From the NCBI RefSeq assembly GCF_029975155.1, contig NZ_JARKPQ010000040.1, positions 1-52,320 of the forward strand: a DNA stretch of 52,320 nucleotides. Reading direction: 5' to 3'. This stretch comes from Propionicimonas sp. (lineage in GTDB: Bacteria; Actinomycetota; Actinomycetes; Propionibacteriales; Propionibacteriaceae). A model generated the notes under the pieces. That model had not been told where the DNA came from and searched no databases. It saw only the letters and a program-made list of their open reading frames with translations. Positions 8,305 to 16,643 of this stretch are shown piece after piece; the first letter of the stretch is position 1; each line of letters opens with the position of its first letter. The translations under genes and the position numbers were made by a program.

Positions 8305-9895
8305 GCCGGCCGAGCTGGCTCGCCAGCTCGCCGAGGCGAACCGGCTCCTGGACGCGAGGGCGCGGGCTCTCGACCTCGCCGAGCGGCGGCTCGCTGACGC
8401 CCATTCGGACGCGCGCACGCTGGCCGCGACCAACGAGAAGCTCAATGCGACCCTGGCGGAGGCACGCGAGGCCCTGGTCACGATGCGGGCCGAGCTGGAC
8501 CGCCTGGCCACTCCGCCGAACGCCTTCGGCCACGTGGCGGCCGTCGGTGAGGAGACCGTGGACGTGGCCACGGGTGGCCGGCTGCTGCGCTGCGCGGTCA
8601 GCCCCGAGGTCGAGCCGGGCATGCTGGTGGTGGGCGCCCGGGTGCTGCTGAACGAGGCGATGCTGGTCGTCGCGGTGGCTGCCGACTGGCCGGCGGGGGA
8701 GACCGTCCGGCTGGTCGAGGTGCTGGCGGACGGGCGACTGCTCGCCACCGGTGCGTCAGGGGACGAACTGGTGCTGCTGGCGGCGACCGCGCTGGACGCG
8801 GCGGCACTGCGTCCCGGAGTGTCGCTGCTGGCCGACCGGCGGGCGCTGCTGGCACTCGCCGTCGTGCCGCGCAGCGAGGTGGCCGATCTCACCCTCGAGG
8901 AGGTGCCGGACGTCAGCTACGCCGACATCGGCGGACTGGGCGTCCAGATCGAGGCGATCCGGGACGCCGTGGAGCTTCCGTTCCGGCACCGCGGGCTGTT
9001 CGCGGAGTTCGGGCTGCGGCCGCCGAAGGGCGTGCTGCTCTACGGGCCGCCGGGCTGCGGGAAGACGATGATCGCCAAGGCGGTGGCGAACTCGGCCGGC
9101 AGCCACTTCCTCAACATCAAGGGTCCGGAACTCCTGGACAAGTACGTGGGGGAGACCGAGCGGCAGATCCGGGCCATCTTCACCCGGGCCAAGGAGCACG
9201 CCAGCTCCGGGCGTCCGGTGATCGTGTTCTTCGACGAGATGGACGCGCTGTTCCGCACGCGCGGCAGCGGGGTGTCCTCGGACGTCGAGGCGACGATCGT
9301 GCCGCAGCTGCTCAGCGAGATCGACGGGGTCGAGGGACTCGCGAACGTGATCGTCATCGGCGCCACCAACCGCGAGGACCTGATCGACCCGGCCATCCTG
9401 CGTCCGGGCCGGCTGGACGTGAAGATCAAGCTCGACCGTCCCGACCGGACGGCTGCCGCGGAGATCCTGGCCCGCTCCCTGACCCCGGAGACCCCGCTCA
9501 ACCCCGGTGGTGGCGACCCGGAGGCGTTCCGGGCAGGCCTGATCGATGCGATCGTCGAGCGGCTGTACGCGCGGGACGAGCCGAATCGCTTCCTCGAGGT
9601 CACCTACGCCGGCGGCGACCGGGAGGTGCTGTACGTGGCCGACTTCGTCTCCGGGGCGATGCTGGCGGGTGTCGTCGGCCGGGCGAAGAAGGCCGCGATC
9701 AAGGAGCTGATCGAGGGCGGCGAGCGAGGCGTACGGCTCGATCACGTGCTGACCGCCTGCGGCGCCGAGATCAGCGAGAACGAGGAACTCCCGAACACCA
9801 CCAACCCCGACGACTGGGCCCGGATCTCCGGCCGCAAGGGTGAGCGGATCGTCTTCCTGCGGACCCTGATCGGTTCCCGCGCCCTACGGCCGTGA
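8297..9895 (+). CDS. arc: AAA+ ATPase ARC/Mpa (proteasome-associated ATPase family)
   Basis: This 532-residue hexameric ATPase unfolds pupylated proteins. Residues 1-70 are a coiled coil that binds Pup, followed by two OB-fold repeats (about 75-210) and the AAA module. Walker A is GPPGCGKT at 250-257 and Walker B is VFFDEMD with D313-E314. The family-specific stretch [15 protein letters not shown] follows Walker A. The protein ends ...IGSRALRP. The C-terminal GQYL motif that docks mycobacterial Mpa on the 20S proteasome is absent. The ATG at 8297 overlaps the trmI stop by 8 bases. With no prcBA genes here, the likely role is unfolding or disassembly of pupylated proteins without degradation, as described for corynebacterial ARC. 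That role is inference. Confidence 0.95.
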   Translation: MPEPAELARQLAEANRLLDARARALDLAERRLADAHSDARTLAATNEKLNATLAEAREALVTMRAELDRLATPPNAFGHVAAVGEETVDVATGGRLLRCAVSPEVEPGMLVVGARVLLNEAMLVVAVAADWPAGETVRLVEVLADGRLLATGASGDELVLLAATALDAAALRPGVSLLADRRALLALAVVPRSEVADLTLEEVPDVSYADIGGLGVQIEAIRDAVELPFRHRGLFAEFGLRPPKGVLLYGPPGCGKTMIAKAVANSAGSHFLNIKGPELLDKYVGETERQIRAIFTRAKEHASSGRPVIVFFDEMDALFRTRGSGVSSDVEATIVPQLLSEIDGVEGLANVIVIGATNREDLIDPAILRPGRLDVKIKLDRPDRTAAAEILARSLTPETPLNPGGGDPEAFRAGLIDAIVERLYARDEPNRFLEVTYAGGDREVLYVADFVSGAMLAGVVGRAKKAAIKELIEGGERGVRLDHVLTACGAEISENEELPNTTNPDDWARISGRKGERIVFLRTLIGSRALRP

Positions 9896-9932
9896 CCCGC
9901 GAACCGGCCGGCCCCCGCCGCTCCCTGAGCCC

Positions 9933-11354
9933 ATGACCGCGCGCATCCTCGGCATCGAGACCGAGTACGGCATCCATGCCCCGGACGCACCGGAACTCGA
10001 TCCGGCAACCCTCAGTGCCGCCGTGGTCGCCGCCTACCCCGGCGTTGCGACCGGCACGACCCTCGACTGGATCGACCCGATCCCGATCGAGGACGCCCAC
10101 AACCGCGTCCTCGCCAACGGAGCCCGCCTCTACGTCGACCACGCGCACCCCGAGTACTCCGGGCCCGAGGTCACCACGGCGCGCGATGCCGTGGCCTACG
10201 ACCTTGCCGGCGACGCCGCCGTGGTGGCCGCCGCCCGTGCCGCATCCGGCCGGCTGGGCGTCGAGATCGGCATCTACAAGAACAACACCGACTCCCACGG
10301 CGCGTCCTACGGCTGCCACGAGAACCACCTGTTGCCGCGTTCTCTGCCGTGGGCTGCCATCGCGTCCGCGTTGCCGGCCTTCCTGGTGTCGCGGACGGTG
10401 CTGGTCGGCGCCGGACGGATCGGCATCGGCCAGCACGGTGAGCACCCGGGGTTCCAGCTCAGCCAGCGCGCCGACTTCTTCGAGGAGCGAGAGGGCATCC
10501 AGACGACCCGCCGCCGTCCGGTGGTGAACACCAGGGACGAGCCGCACGCCCCGCCGTCCCGCCATCGCCGCCTGCACGTGATCACCGGGGACGCCAACCG
10601 CAGCCACGTCGCGACCTGGCTGAAGGCCGGCACGCTGTCGGCGTTCCTCACTGCCCTGGTCGCCGGCGCGCTGCCGGAACTCCAGCTGGCCGACCCGGTG
10701 AGCGCCTTCCACGACGTCAGCCACGACCCTGACCTGCGGGCACAACTCCTCCTCACCGACGGCCGGCGCTGCACGGCCCTCGACCTGCAGGAGGCGTTGT
10801 GGGAGGCGGTTTCGGTCGACGCCGTCCGACGTCCGGAGGTGTACGAGCCGGAGGTGGTACGGGCGTGGGGAGGGGCACTGGCCGACCTCCGGGTCGATCC
10901 GGCTCGCTGTGCTGACCGACTCGACTGGGCGGCCAAGCGGCAACTGCTCGACGCCTACGCCGCGCGGCACGGCCTGGACTGGACGAGCCCACGTCTGGCC
11001 CAGCTCGACCTGGCGTGGGCGCGGCTGGACCGTCCGGGTCCCTTCGACGCGTTGATCGCCGCCGGACGTCTGCAGCCGGTCGTCACCCCGGCCGACATCG
11101 ATCGCGCCGGCATCGAGCCGCCTCCGGACACGCGCGCCTGGACCCGCGGCCGCGTGGTCGCGCTCGCCGCCGACCGCGTCACTGCCGCGTCCTGGGACTG
11201 GATGGTCGTCCGGGGAGGCGACGGCGCCCAGCACCGTCTGGACCTCGCCGAGCCTGCCGCCCACACCCGAGCCGAGGTCGGCGACCTCGCCCACCGCCCC
11301 GATCTCGACGCCCTGCTCAGACGCTCCCACCCGCCACGGTCATCCCGCGCTTGA
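9933..11354 (+). CDS. dop: Deamidase/depupylase of Pup
   Basis: The 473-residue product belongs to the glutamine-synthetase-like Dop/PafA family. It begins ARILGIETEYGI and carries NGARLYVDHAHPEYS, whose D69 corresponds to the catalytic aspartate of Dop. It also has KNNTDSHGASYG (about 112-123), a GFQLSQRADFFEE segment and the NTRDEPHA motif. These favour Dop over the ligase PafA. Dop deamidates the C-terminal Gln of Pup to Glu and also removes Pup from targets, using ATP. The stretch between the N-terminal motif and D69 is about 26 residues shorter than in mycobacterial Dop, so the regulatory Dop-loop is largely missing. It lies 37 bases after arc and upstream of pup. Confidence 0.93.
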   Translation: MTARILGIETEYGIHAPDAPELDPATLSAAVVAAYPGVATGTTLDWIDPIPIEDAHNRVLANGARLYVDHAHPEYSGPEVTTARDAVAYDLAGDAAVVAAARAASGRLGVEIGIYKNNTDSHGASYGCHENHLLPRSLPWAAIASALPAFLVSRTVLVGAGRIGIGQHGEHPGFQLSQRADFFEEREGIQTTRRRPVVNTRDEPHAPPSRHRRLHVITGDANRSHVATWLKAGTLSAFLTALVAGALPELQLADPVSAFHDVSHDPDLRAQLLLTDGRRCTALDLQEALWEAVSVDAVRRPEVYEPEVVRAWGGALADLRVDPARCADRLDWAAKRQLLDAYAARHGLDWTSPRLAQLDLAWARLDRPGPFDALIAAGRLQPVVTPADIDRAGIEPPPDTRAWTRGRVVALAADRVTAASWDWMVVRGGDGAQHRLDLAEPAAHTRAEVGDLAHRPDLDALLRRSHPPRSSRA

Positions 11355-11536
11355 TCATCCCGAGTAGCTCCTGAGCAGCGAGTTCCGGGAGTCGCTCCCT
11401 GAGGAGCGAGCGTCGCGAAGGGCGGGGAGGATCCGCACTCTCGACGGCGTTCGGGGGCAGTAGGTCGCGATTCGGGCGGTCGACAATGCAGATCCTCCCG
11501 GGACCGCGAGGAATAGGGAACCCCGCGCCGGGATGA
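11339..11536. repeat. Repeat cluster between dop and pup (families A and C)
   Basis: A short family A copy is at 11397-11422 (CCCTGAGGAG ... GCGAAGGG). Family C fragments flank it: GTCATCCCG at 11339-11347, running over the dop stop, and the inverted form CGGGATGACG near 11529-11538. The 242 bases between dop and pup hold no other feature I can support apart from a possible TAGGCT -10 at 11562-11567. Confidence 0.55.
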
Positions 11537-11596
11537 CGGGGGAGAGTGCCTTACCGATGGGTAGGCTGTCGGCGCTCGAACAGATCAGGAGGACCG

Positions 11597-11773
11597 GTGG
11601 CCGAGCGAGTGCAGCGGGAACGGACGCCCCAGCGCGTCGAAGAGGTGGCCGAGGCCGCCCCGTCCGGGCAGCGCTCTGTCGACTATGACGCCATCCTCGA
11701 CCAGATCGACGCCGTGCTCGAAACGGACGCGGAGGAGTACGTCCGCTCGTTCGTGCAGAAGGGCGGCCAGTGA
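11597..11773 (+). CDS. pup: Prokaryotic ubiquitin-like protein Pup
   Basis: This is a 58-residue protein with the signature C-terminus VRSFVQKGGQ, whose last Gln is the residue deamidated by Dop before ligation to lysines. The helical ARC-binding region is DAILDQIDAVLETDAEEYV (about 31-49), and the N-terminus is charged and disordered as usual. The start is the GTG at 11597 with AGGAGG at 11587-11592, rather than the longer in-frame ATG at 11546. The ligase gene pafA and the proteasome genes prcB/prcA, which normally follow pup in mycobacteria, are absent; tyrA comes next. Confidence 0.96.
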   Translation: MAERVQRERTPQRVEEVAEAAPSGQRSVDYDAILDQIDAVLETDAEEYVRSFVQKGGQ

Positions 11774-11834
11774 ACACCCCACGGAGTTCTTCTCCTCCGC
11801 TGCGCTCCCCCGAACAACTCCGCGGGGACCCCGC

Positions 11835-12914
11835 ATGAGCGACCGCGAACTCAGCCCGGCCCTGGTCATCGGCACCGGACTGGTCGGCGCATCGGTGGCG
11901 CACGCGCTCACCCGGGCCGGCATCACCGTCCATCTGCAGGACAAGGTGTCCAGCCACGCTCATGTGGCCGCATCCCGCGGGGCCGGGACCACGGAGCGCC
12001 CCGACCCGGAACAGGTGCGGCTCGTGGTGGTCGCCGTGCCGCCGGAGTCCCTGCCGAAGGTGATCGCCAAGTCGCTCGCGACCTACCCGCACGCGACGGT
12101 GACCGATGTCGGCTCGGTCAAGGGCACGGTGCTGGCCGCGCTGCGCCGCACGGACGCGGACCTGTCCCGCTACGTGGGCTCGCACCCCATGGCCGGTTCG
12201 CAGCACGTCGGTCCGCTGACCGCGCACGCCGACCTGTTCGTCGACCGCACCTGGGTGGTCACGCCTCACGACACGTCCGCGGCCCACGCGGTGCTGGACG
12301 TGCAGGAGGTCGCCCGGCTCTGCGGAGCCCGACGGGTGACCATGGGCGCAGCGCACCACGACGAAGCGGTGGCCCAGGTGTCCCACCTGCCACATCTGGT
12401 CTCGGTGCTGGTCGCGGGGCGGCTCACCAGGGTGCCGGCGGAACACCTGCGCCTGGCCGGCCAGGGGCTTCGGGACGTGACCCGGATCGCCGGCTCCGAT
12501 CCCGCGCTGTGGCAGCAGATCATCGGAGCGAACGCGGTCGCCGTCCGTTCGGAGCTCGTCGCGATCCAGGCCGACCTCGCCGCGTTGATCGGCGCACTCG
12601 ACGCCGGCGACCTCGCCGAGGTGCTGGAGCGAGGGCGGACGGGGACGGCCGCGCTGCCCGGCAAGCACGGAATCAGCCCGACGAGCTATGCCCACGTCGT
12701 GGTGGAGATCCCGGACGCGCCCGGTGCCCTCGCGCGCCTGTTCCGCGACGTCGAGGCGGCCGGTGTCAACGTCGAGGACCTGTCCATCGACCACGACCTC
12801 GAGCGCGAGGTCGGCTATCTGTCGGTGCAGGTGGCGCCCGAACGAGCCGCCGAGCTGGCGGAGGTCATGAGCGGCGCCGGCTGGACCGTGCGCGACCGCG
12901 AGCCGCAGCTGTGA
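11835..12914 (+). CDS. tyrA: Prephenate dehydrogenase with C-terminal ACT domain
   Basis: This 359-residue enzyme oxidatively decarboxylates prephenate in tyrosine biosynthesis. A Rossmann motif VIGTGLVGASVA (about 10-21) binds NAD(P). Other family features are VTDVGSVKG (about 93-101), the catalytic-region GSHPMAGS (about 115-122) and the downstream HDEAVAQVSHLPH segment. The last 70 or so residues (HVVVEIPDAPGALARLF onward) are an ACT domain, the usual site for tyrosine feedback control. The ATG at 11835 lies 61 bases after pup. The gene is 11 bases upstream of cmk, and tyrA-cmk-der is a known actinobacterial order. Confidence 0.93.
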   Translation: MSDRELSPALVIGTGLVGASVAHALTRAGITVHLQDKVSSHAHVAASRGAGTTERPDPEQVRLVVVAVPPESLPKVIAKSLATYPHATVTDVGSVKGTVLAALRRTDADLSRYVGSHPMAGSQHVGPLTAHADLFVDRTWVVTPHDTSAAHAVLDVQEVARLCGARRVTMGAAHHDEAVAQVSHLPHLVSVLVAGRLTRVPAEHLRLAGQGLRDVTRIAGSDPALWQQIIGANAVAVRSELVAIQADLAALIGALDAGDLAEVLERGRTGTAALPGKHGISPTSYAHVVVEIPDAPGALARLFRDVEAAGVNVEDLSIDHDLEREVGYLSVQVAPERAAELAEVMSGAGWTVRDREPQL

Positions 12915-12925
12915 CGAGGAGGAAC

Positions 12926-13609
12926 ATGTCAGCCGATCGTCTGGTGATCGCCATCGACGGGCCCAGCGGGTCCGGCAAATCGAGCGCGGCGAAAGGGGTG
13001 GCGAGGGCCCTGGGGTTGGCCTACCTCGACACCGGGGCCATGTACCGGGCCGTGACCTGCGCCTTCCTCGACGCCGGCGTGGAGCCCACTGACGTCGCAG
13101 GCGTGATCGCCGCCACCCGCGACGCGGACCTGCAGATCAGTACCGATCCGGACGACGCCTGGGTTCGGGTGAACGGCCGCGACGTGACCACGGCGATCCG
13201 CGAACCCGAGGTGTCCGCGAAGGTCAGCGCGGTGTCGACGGTGGCCGAGTGCCGGGAGAACCTCGTGTCACGGCAGCGGGCGATCATCGACGCCGCGCCC
13301 TCGGGGATCGTTGCGGAGGGCCGTGACATCACCACCGTCGTCGCCCCGGACGCCGACGTGCGCCTGCTGCTCACCGCAGATCCGGAGATTCGGATGGCCC
13401 GCCGGCACGCCGAACTGGGCGGGGTCCTGGACGCAGCCCAGCTCGCCGACCAGGTCCTGCGCCGCGACTCCGACGACTCGAAGCTGGTGAACTTCACCAC
13501 CGCCGCCGACGGAGTCACCCACCTGGACGGCACCTACCTCACTCTGGACGAGACCATTCAGGCCGTCCTGGATCTGGTCGCTCGGTCGCGCACGGGAATC
13601 GCCGGCTGA
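12926..13609 (+). CDS. cmk: Cytidylate kinase
   Basis: This 227-residue (d)CMP kinase starts at an ATG with GAGGAGG 5 bases before it. The P-loop is GPSGSGKS at residues 12-19, followed by YLDTGAMYRAV, which contacts the nucleotide, and VAEGRDITTVV near 127, with the DSDDSK segment and the Arg-rich region RMARRHAE close behind. It phosphorylates CMP and dCMP for nucleic acid synthesis. It follows tyrA by 11 bases and was probably followed by der before the GT87 gene came to lie between them on the other strand. Confidence 0.96.
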   Translation: MSADRLVIAIDGPSGSGKSSAAKGVARALGLAYLDTGAMYRAVTCAFLDAGVEPTDVAGVIAATRDADLQISTDPDDAWVRVNGRDVTTAIREPEVSAKVSAVSTVAECRENLVSRQRAIIDAAPSGIVAEGRDITTVVAPDADVRLLLTADPEIRMARRHAELGGVLDAAQLADQVLRRDSDDSKLVNFTTAADGVTHLDGTYLTLDETIQAVLDLVARSRTGIAG

Positions 13610-13624
13610 GCCTGATCGCCGAAG

Positions 13625-13695
13625 CGGCTCGTCGAGCCTGTCGAGACGCCCCACGACGGTCCCTGAGGAGGTCGCTCTGCGACCGTCACGAAGGG
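13625..13695. repeat. Family B copy followed by family A copy
   Basis: Family B (GCTCGTCGAGCCTGTCGAGAC) lies at 13627-13647 and a full family A element at 13661-13695. The family A copy runs into the 3' end of the GT87 gene on the minus strand and contributes its last codons and stop (CCT TCG TGA). Confidence 0.75.
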
Positions 13696-14930
13696 CTGCC
13701 GTCACCCACCTCGCGGCTGATCGGCCGGTTGTCCTGCGAGCCACCGCCCGACCGAGCACGCTCCGGCAGCACTCGGCGCAGCACGATCCACACGACGGCG
13801 GCAAGTCCCACGGGGCCCAGCTGCACCTGGGTCGCCGTCGCGAGGGCCGTCGAGAGCGCCGGGAGCAGCCAAGCCGCGACGAGAACCTCCCGGTCGCCAC
13901 GCCGCCAGCCATGCTCGAGCCCGTACAACGCGAACCACGCGATCGGGAAGGCCAACCAGGCCAAGTCGTAGTCGTGCACGTGCGGGATGGCGAGGAACGT
14001 CGCGGTCATCAGGACCGCGCCGCGCAGGCGGACGGAGTCCGTCCGCCTCCACACCAGCCAGACGGCCGCTGCCGCGGCGACCGCGACGGCAGCCCAGCCG
14101 ACGTATGCCACCTCGACAGATGCCCCCAGCAGCCTGAGGGTCGCGAAAGTGGACGGCATCTTGGCCCAGGGCAGCGCACCTGCCTCCGTGGCCGCGGAGG
14201 CGAGCGGCATACTGACCAGCCAGGCCGTGGTCGACCCGGGTCCCAGGACGAGCTCGCTGATCCCCAGCGCGGCCACGGCGGTGGCTGCAGCGACGAACAT
14301 CGTCTTCCACGCCCGGGCGGCAAGCAGCGCCACCGCGAAGAGGACCGCGAGGTGCGGCTTGATGATCAGCAGGCCGAGCAGTATCCCTGACAGCGCGGGC
14401 CGGTGCCGGTGGGTGAGGATCGAACCTGTCGCCAGCGCTGCGGTGAGGAGTCCGTTCTGTCCTTGTGCGAGGCACATCCACAAGCCGGGGAACCCCGCCA
14501 TCAGCCAGCCCGCACCCGGCCGTCCGATCGCTCTGCGCAGGGTGAGCCACCAGGCGGTCGCGGTCGCGCCGAGAAAGACGACGAGGGCGGCGACGTAGGG
14601 AAGCAGAGCGAGGGGGGCGACGAGCAGGAGGAACGGCGGCGGATAGAACCAGGGCCAGCCGTAGCCGGCGTAGGCCGGAAAGACTGCCTGCTGTAGGGGA
14701 AACAGGACGCCAAAATCCCAGGCGGACGGCGCGTGCCCGGCGAGGGCCAGCTTCGCTGCGCTGTAGAAGCAGAGGAAGTCCGCGCCGAGCACCTGGCCAC
14801 GGAAATCGAGGCCGTCGTGCAGCGTGACGGCGTATGCGACGACGGCCACGGCGTAGAGGGCAAGGAAGATCCGTGGGTAGACGCGAAGGCGCTCGGCGTC
14901 CAGCCAGTGCGGCCTGGGCGGATCGGTCAC
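13686..14930 (-). CDS. GT87-type polyprenyl-phosphate mannosyltransferase-like membrane protein (DUF2029)
   Basis: This is a 414-residue multi-pass membrane protein with roughly ten hydrophobic segments. The first is at about 20-37, followed by an extracytoplasmic loop with GADFLCFYSAAKLAL, the typical acidic region of DUF2029/GT87 enzymes, and a W-P-rich WPWFYPPPFLL segment. Members such as mycobacterial PimE use polyprenyl-phosphate-mannose to extend cell-envelope glycolipids; the donor and acceptor here are not known. The start is a GTG with GGAGG 6 bases upstream. The last residues (GSPS) and the stop codon come from a family A repeat, so the original C-terminus may have been replaced. 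Confidence 0.82.
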   Translation of the reverse strand: MTDPPRPHWLDAERLRVYPRIFLALYAVAVVAYAVTLHDGLDFRGQVLGADFLCFYSAAKLALAGHAPSAWDFGVLFPLQQAVFPAYAGYGWPWFYPPPFLLLVAPLALLPYVAALVVFLGATATAWWLTLRRAIGRPGAGWLMAGFPGLWMCLAQGQNGLLTAALATGSILTHRHRPALSGILLGLLIIKPHLAVLFAVALLAARAWKTMFVAAATAVAALGISELVLGPGSTTAWLVSMPLASAATEAGALPWAKMPSTFATLRLLGASVEVAYVGWAAVAVAAAAAVWLVWRRTDSVRLRGAVLMTATFLAIPHVHDYDLAWLAFPIAWFALYGLEHGWRRGDREVLVAAWLLPALSTALATATQVQLGPVGLAAVVWIVLRRVLPERARSGGGSQDNRPISREVGDGSPS

Positions 14931-14953
14931 ACGTGTCCTCCTTCCTCGGTTCA

Positions 14954-14967
14954 GTCAGAAGTCTGAC
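14954..14967. promoter_or_regulatory. Perfect palindrome GTCAGA-AG-TCTGAC between divergent genes
   Basis: Two 6-base arms with a 2-base spacer lie 24 bases before the GT87 start and 75 bases before der. The size and position suit an operator for a dimeric regulator, but no regulator gene is next to it. Confidence 0.3.
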
Positions 14968-15041
14968 ACCTCGGAGGCGGCCTGGGCGTGAGGCGGGCGT
15001 GGGGTACCCTGATCAGTCGCACGCGAGACAGAGGGGACCCC

Positions 15042-16382
15042 ATGACCGAGACCACCGGCGGCGAGACGCTGAAGCCCGTCGTGGCCGTCGTCGGCCGGCC
15101 CAATGTCGGCAAGTCGATGCTGGTGAACCGCATCCTCGGCCGCCGCGAGGCGGTCGTCCAGGACCTGCCCGGCGTGACGCGCGACCGGGTGAGCTACGAC
15201 GCGGACTGGAACGGCCGGGAGTTCGTGGTGGTCGACACCGGCGGCTGGGCGCCGGACGCGAAGGGCATGGCCGCGCAGATCGCCGAGCAGGCCGAACTGG
15301 CGATCGCCGCCGCCGACGTGGTGCTGTTCGTGGTGGATGCCACCGTGGGCACCCAGGACGTGGACGAGGCCGTCGTGGACGTGCTCCGTCGCAGCCGGAA
15401 GCCCGTCGTGCTCGCCGCCAACAAGGTGGACGACGCCCGGACGGAGGCCGACGCCGCGTCCATGTGGAACCTCGGGCTGGGCGAGCCGCACCCGGTGTCC
15501 GCGATGCACGGCCGGGGCACCGGTGACCTGCTGGACGCGGTACTCGCCGTCCTGCCGGACGCGCCGATGGCGGGCGATGCCGAGGTCGGCGGGCCGCGCC
15601 GGGTGGCGATCGTCGGCCGGCCGAACGTGGGGAAGTCGTCGCTGCTGAACCAGCTGGCGAACGCCCGCCGCGCGGTGGTGGACAACGTCGCCGGCACGAC
15701 CGTCGATCCCGTGGACGAGCTCGTCGAGGTCGGCGGGATCGTCTACCGGTTCATCGACACCGCGGGACTGCGCCGCCGGGTGAAGGAGGCGTCGGGCCAC
15801 GAGTACTACGCCGCACTACGGACGCAGAGCGCGATCGAGCGCGCGGAGGTGTGCGTGGTGGTGCTGGACGCGTCCGAGACGATCAGCGACCAGGACCTGC
15901 GGATCCTCACGATGGTCGAGGAGGCCGGCAAGGCCCTGGTGATCGCCTACAACAAGTGGGACCTGACCGACGAGGAGCGCCGCCGCTATCTCGGACGCGA
16001 GATCGAGCAGGACATCCGTGCGTTCTCATGGGCGCCGAGCGTGAACATCTCTGCCCTCACCGGACGCAACGTCGACCGGTTGAGCAAGGCGATCGAGGAG
16101 GCGCTGGACGGCTGGGAGACCCGGATCTCCACGGGCAAGCTCAATGCGTTCCTCGGCCGGCTCGCGGCGGCGCATCCGCATCCGGTGCGGGGCGGCAAGC
16201 AGGCACGCATCCTGTTCGGCACGCAGGCCCACGCCTGCCCGCCGACCTTCGCCCTGTTCACGTCCGGCCAGTTCGACCCGCAGTACGTCCGCTTCATCGA
16301 GCGCCGCCTGCGTGAGGACTTCGGTTTCCGCGGCTCACCCGTCCACGTGGAGATCCGGGCGCGAGAGAAACGCAAGAAGTAG
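15042..16382 (+). CDS. der: Ribosome-assembly GTPase Der (EngA)
   Basis: This 446-residue tandem GTPase acts in 50S subunit assembly. The first G domain has GRPNVGKS at 18-25, DTGG near 68 and NKVD near 127. The second has GRPNVGKS near 191, DTAGLRRR near 239 and NKWD near 305. The C-terminal KH-like domain (about 365-446) has the usual [14 protein letters not shown] and the basic end REKRKK. In the first P-loop the residue after GKS is Met26 instead of the usual Thr. The ATG at 15042 has AGGGGA 6 bases upstream and a TACCCT -10 candidate at 15005-15010. It is a single-copy core gene. Confidence 0.97.
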   Translation: MTETTGGETLKPVVAVVGRPNVGKSMLVNRILGRREAVVQDLPGVTRDRVSYDADWNGREFVVVDTGGWAPDAKGMAAQIAEQAELAIAAADVVLFVVDATVGTQDVDEAVVDVLRRSRKPVVLAANKVDDARTEADAASMWNLGLGEPHPVSAMHGRGTGDLLDAVLAVLPDAPMAGDAEVGGPRRVAIVGRPNVGKSSLLNQLANARRAVVDNVAGTTVDPVDELVEVGGIVYRFIDTAGLRRRVKEASGHEYYAALRTQSAIERAEVCVVVLDASETISDQDLRILTMVEEAGKALVIAYNKWDLTDEERRRYLGREIEQDIRAFSWAPSVNISALTGRNVDRLSKAIEEALDGWETRISTGKLNAFLGRLAAAHPHPVRGGKQARILFGTQAHACPPTFALFTSGQFDPQYVRFIERRLREDFGFRGSPVHVEIRAREKRKK

Positions 16383-16395
16383 CGCAGATCGCGTC

Positions 16396-16473
16396 ATCCG
16401 AACCCAGTTTCGCTATCCGGACCCAGTTTCGCTATCCGGACCCAGTTTTGTCATCCCGGACTTGATCCGGGAT
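16396..16473 (+). terminator. Three 19-base tandem repeats ending in a hairpin, downstream of der
   Basis: The unit ATCCGGACCCAGTTTCGCT is repeated at 16396, 16415 and 16434. It is followed at 16453-16473 by a perfect hairpin, ATCCCGGA-CTTGA-TCCGGGAT. The hairpin belongs to family C (GTCATCCCGG). It lies between the convergent stops of der and the membrane-protein gene. It is terminator-like in place and shape but lacks a U-tract. Confidence 0.5.
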
Positions 16474-16530
16474 CCCCGCAGCCGGGTTGCCAGATCGACG
16501 GGAACCTCACGTCTGGGTCCACCGATCGAG

Positions 16531-16643
16531 CGCGTCTCGACAAGCTCGACGAGCGATTTCGAAAGATCCGGGCTGAGGAGGTCGCTCTGCGACCGTCGGC
16601 CTTACGCTCCCTGAGGAGGTCGCTCTGCGACCGTCACGAAGGG
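16531..16643. repeat. One family B and two family A copies
   Basis: An inverted family B copy (GTCTCGACAAGCTCGACGAGCG) is at 16534-16555. A partial family A copy is at 16573-16597, and a complete one at 16609-16643. The complete copy runs into the 3' end of the following minus-strand gene and supplies its stop codon. Confidence 0.75.

Noticed and set aside
11546..11596. Upstream ATG extension of pup
   Set aside because: The extra 17 residues are unlike other Pup proteins, and AGGAGG sits just before the GTG at 11597.
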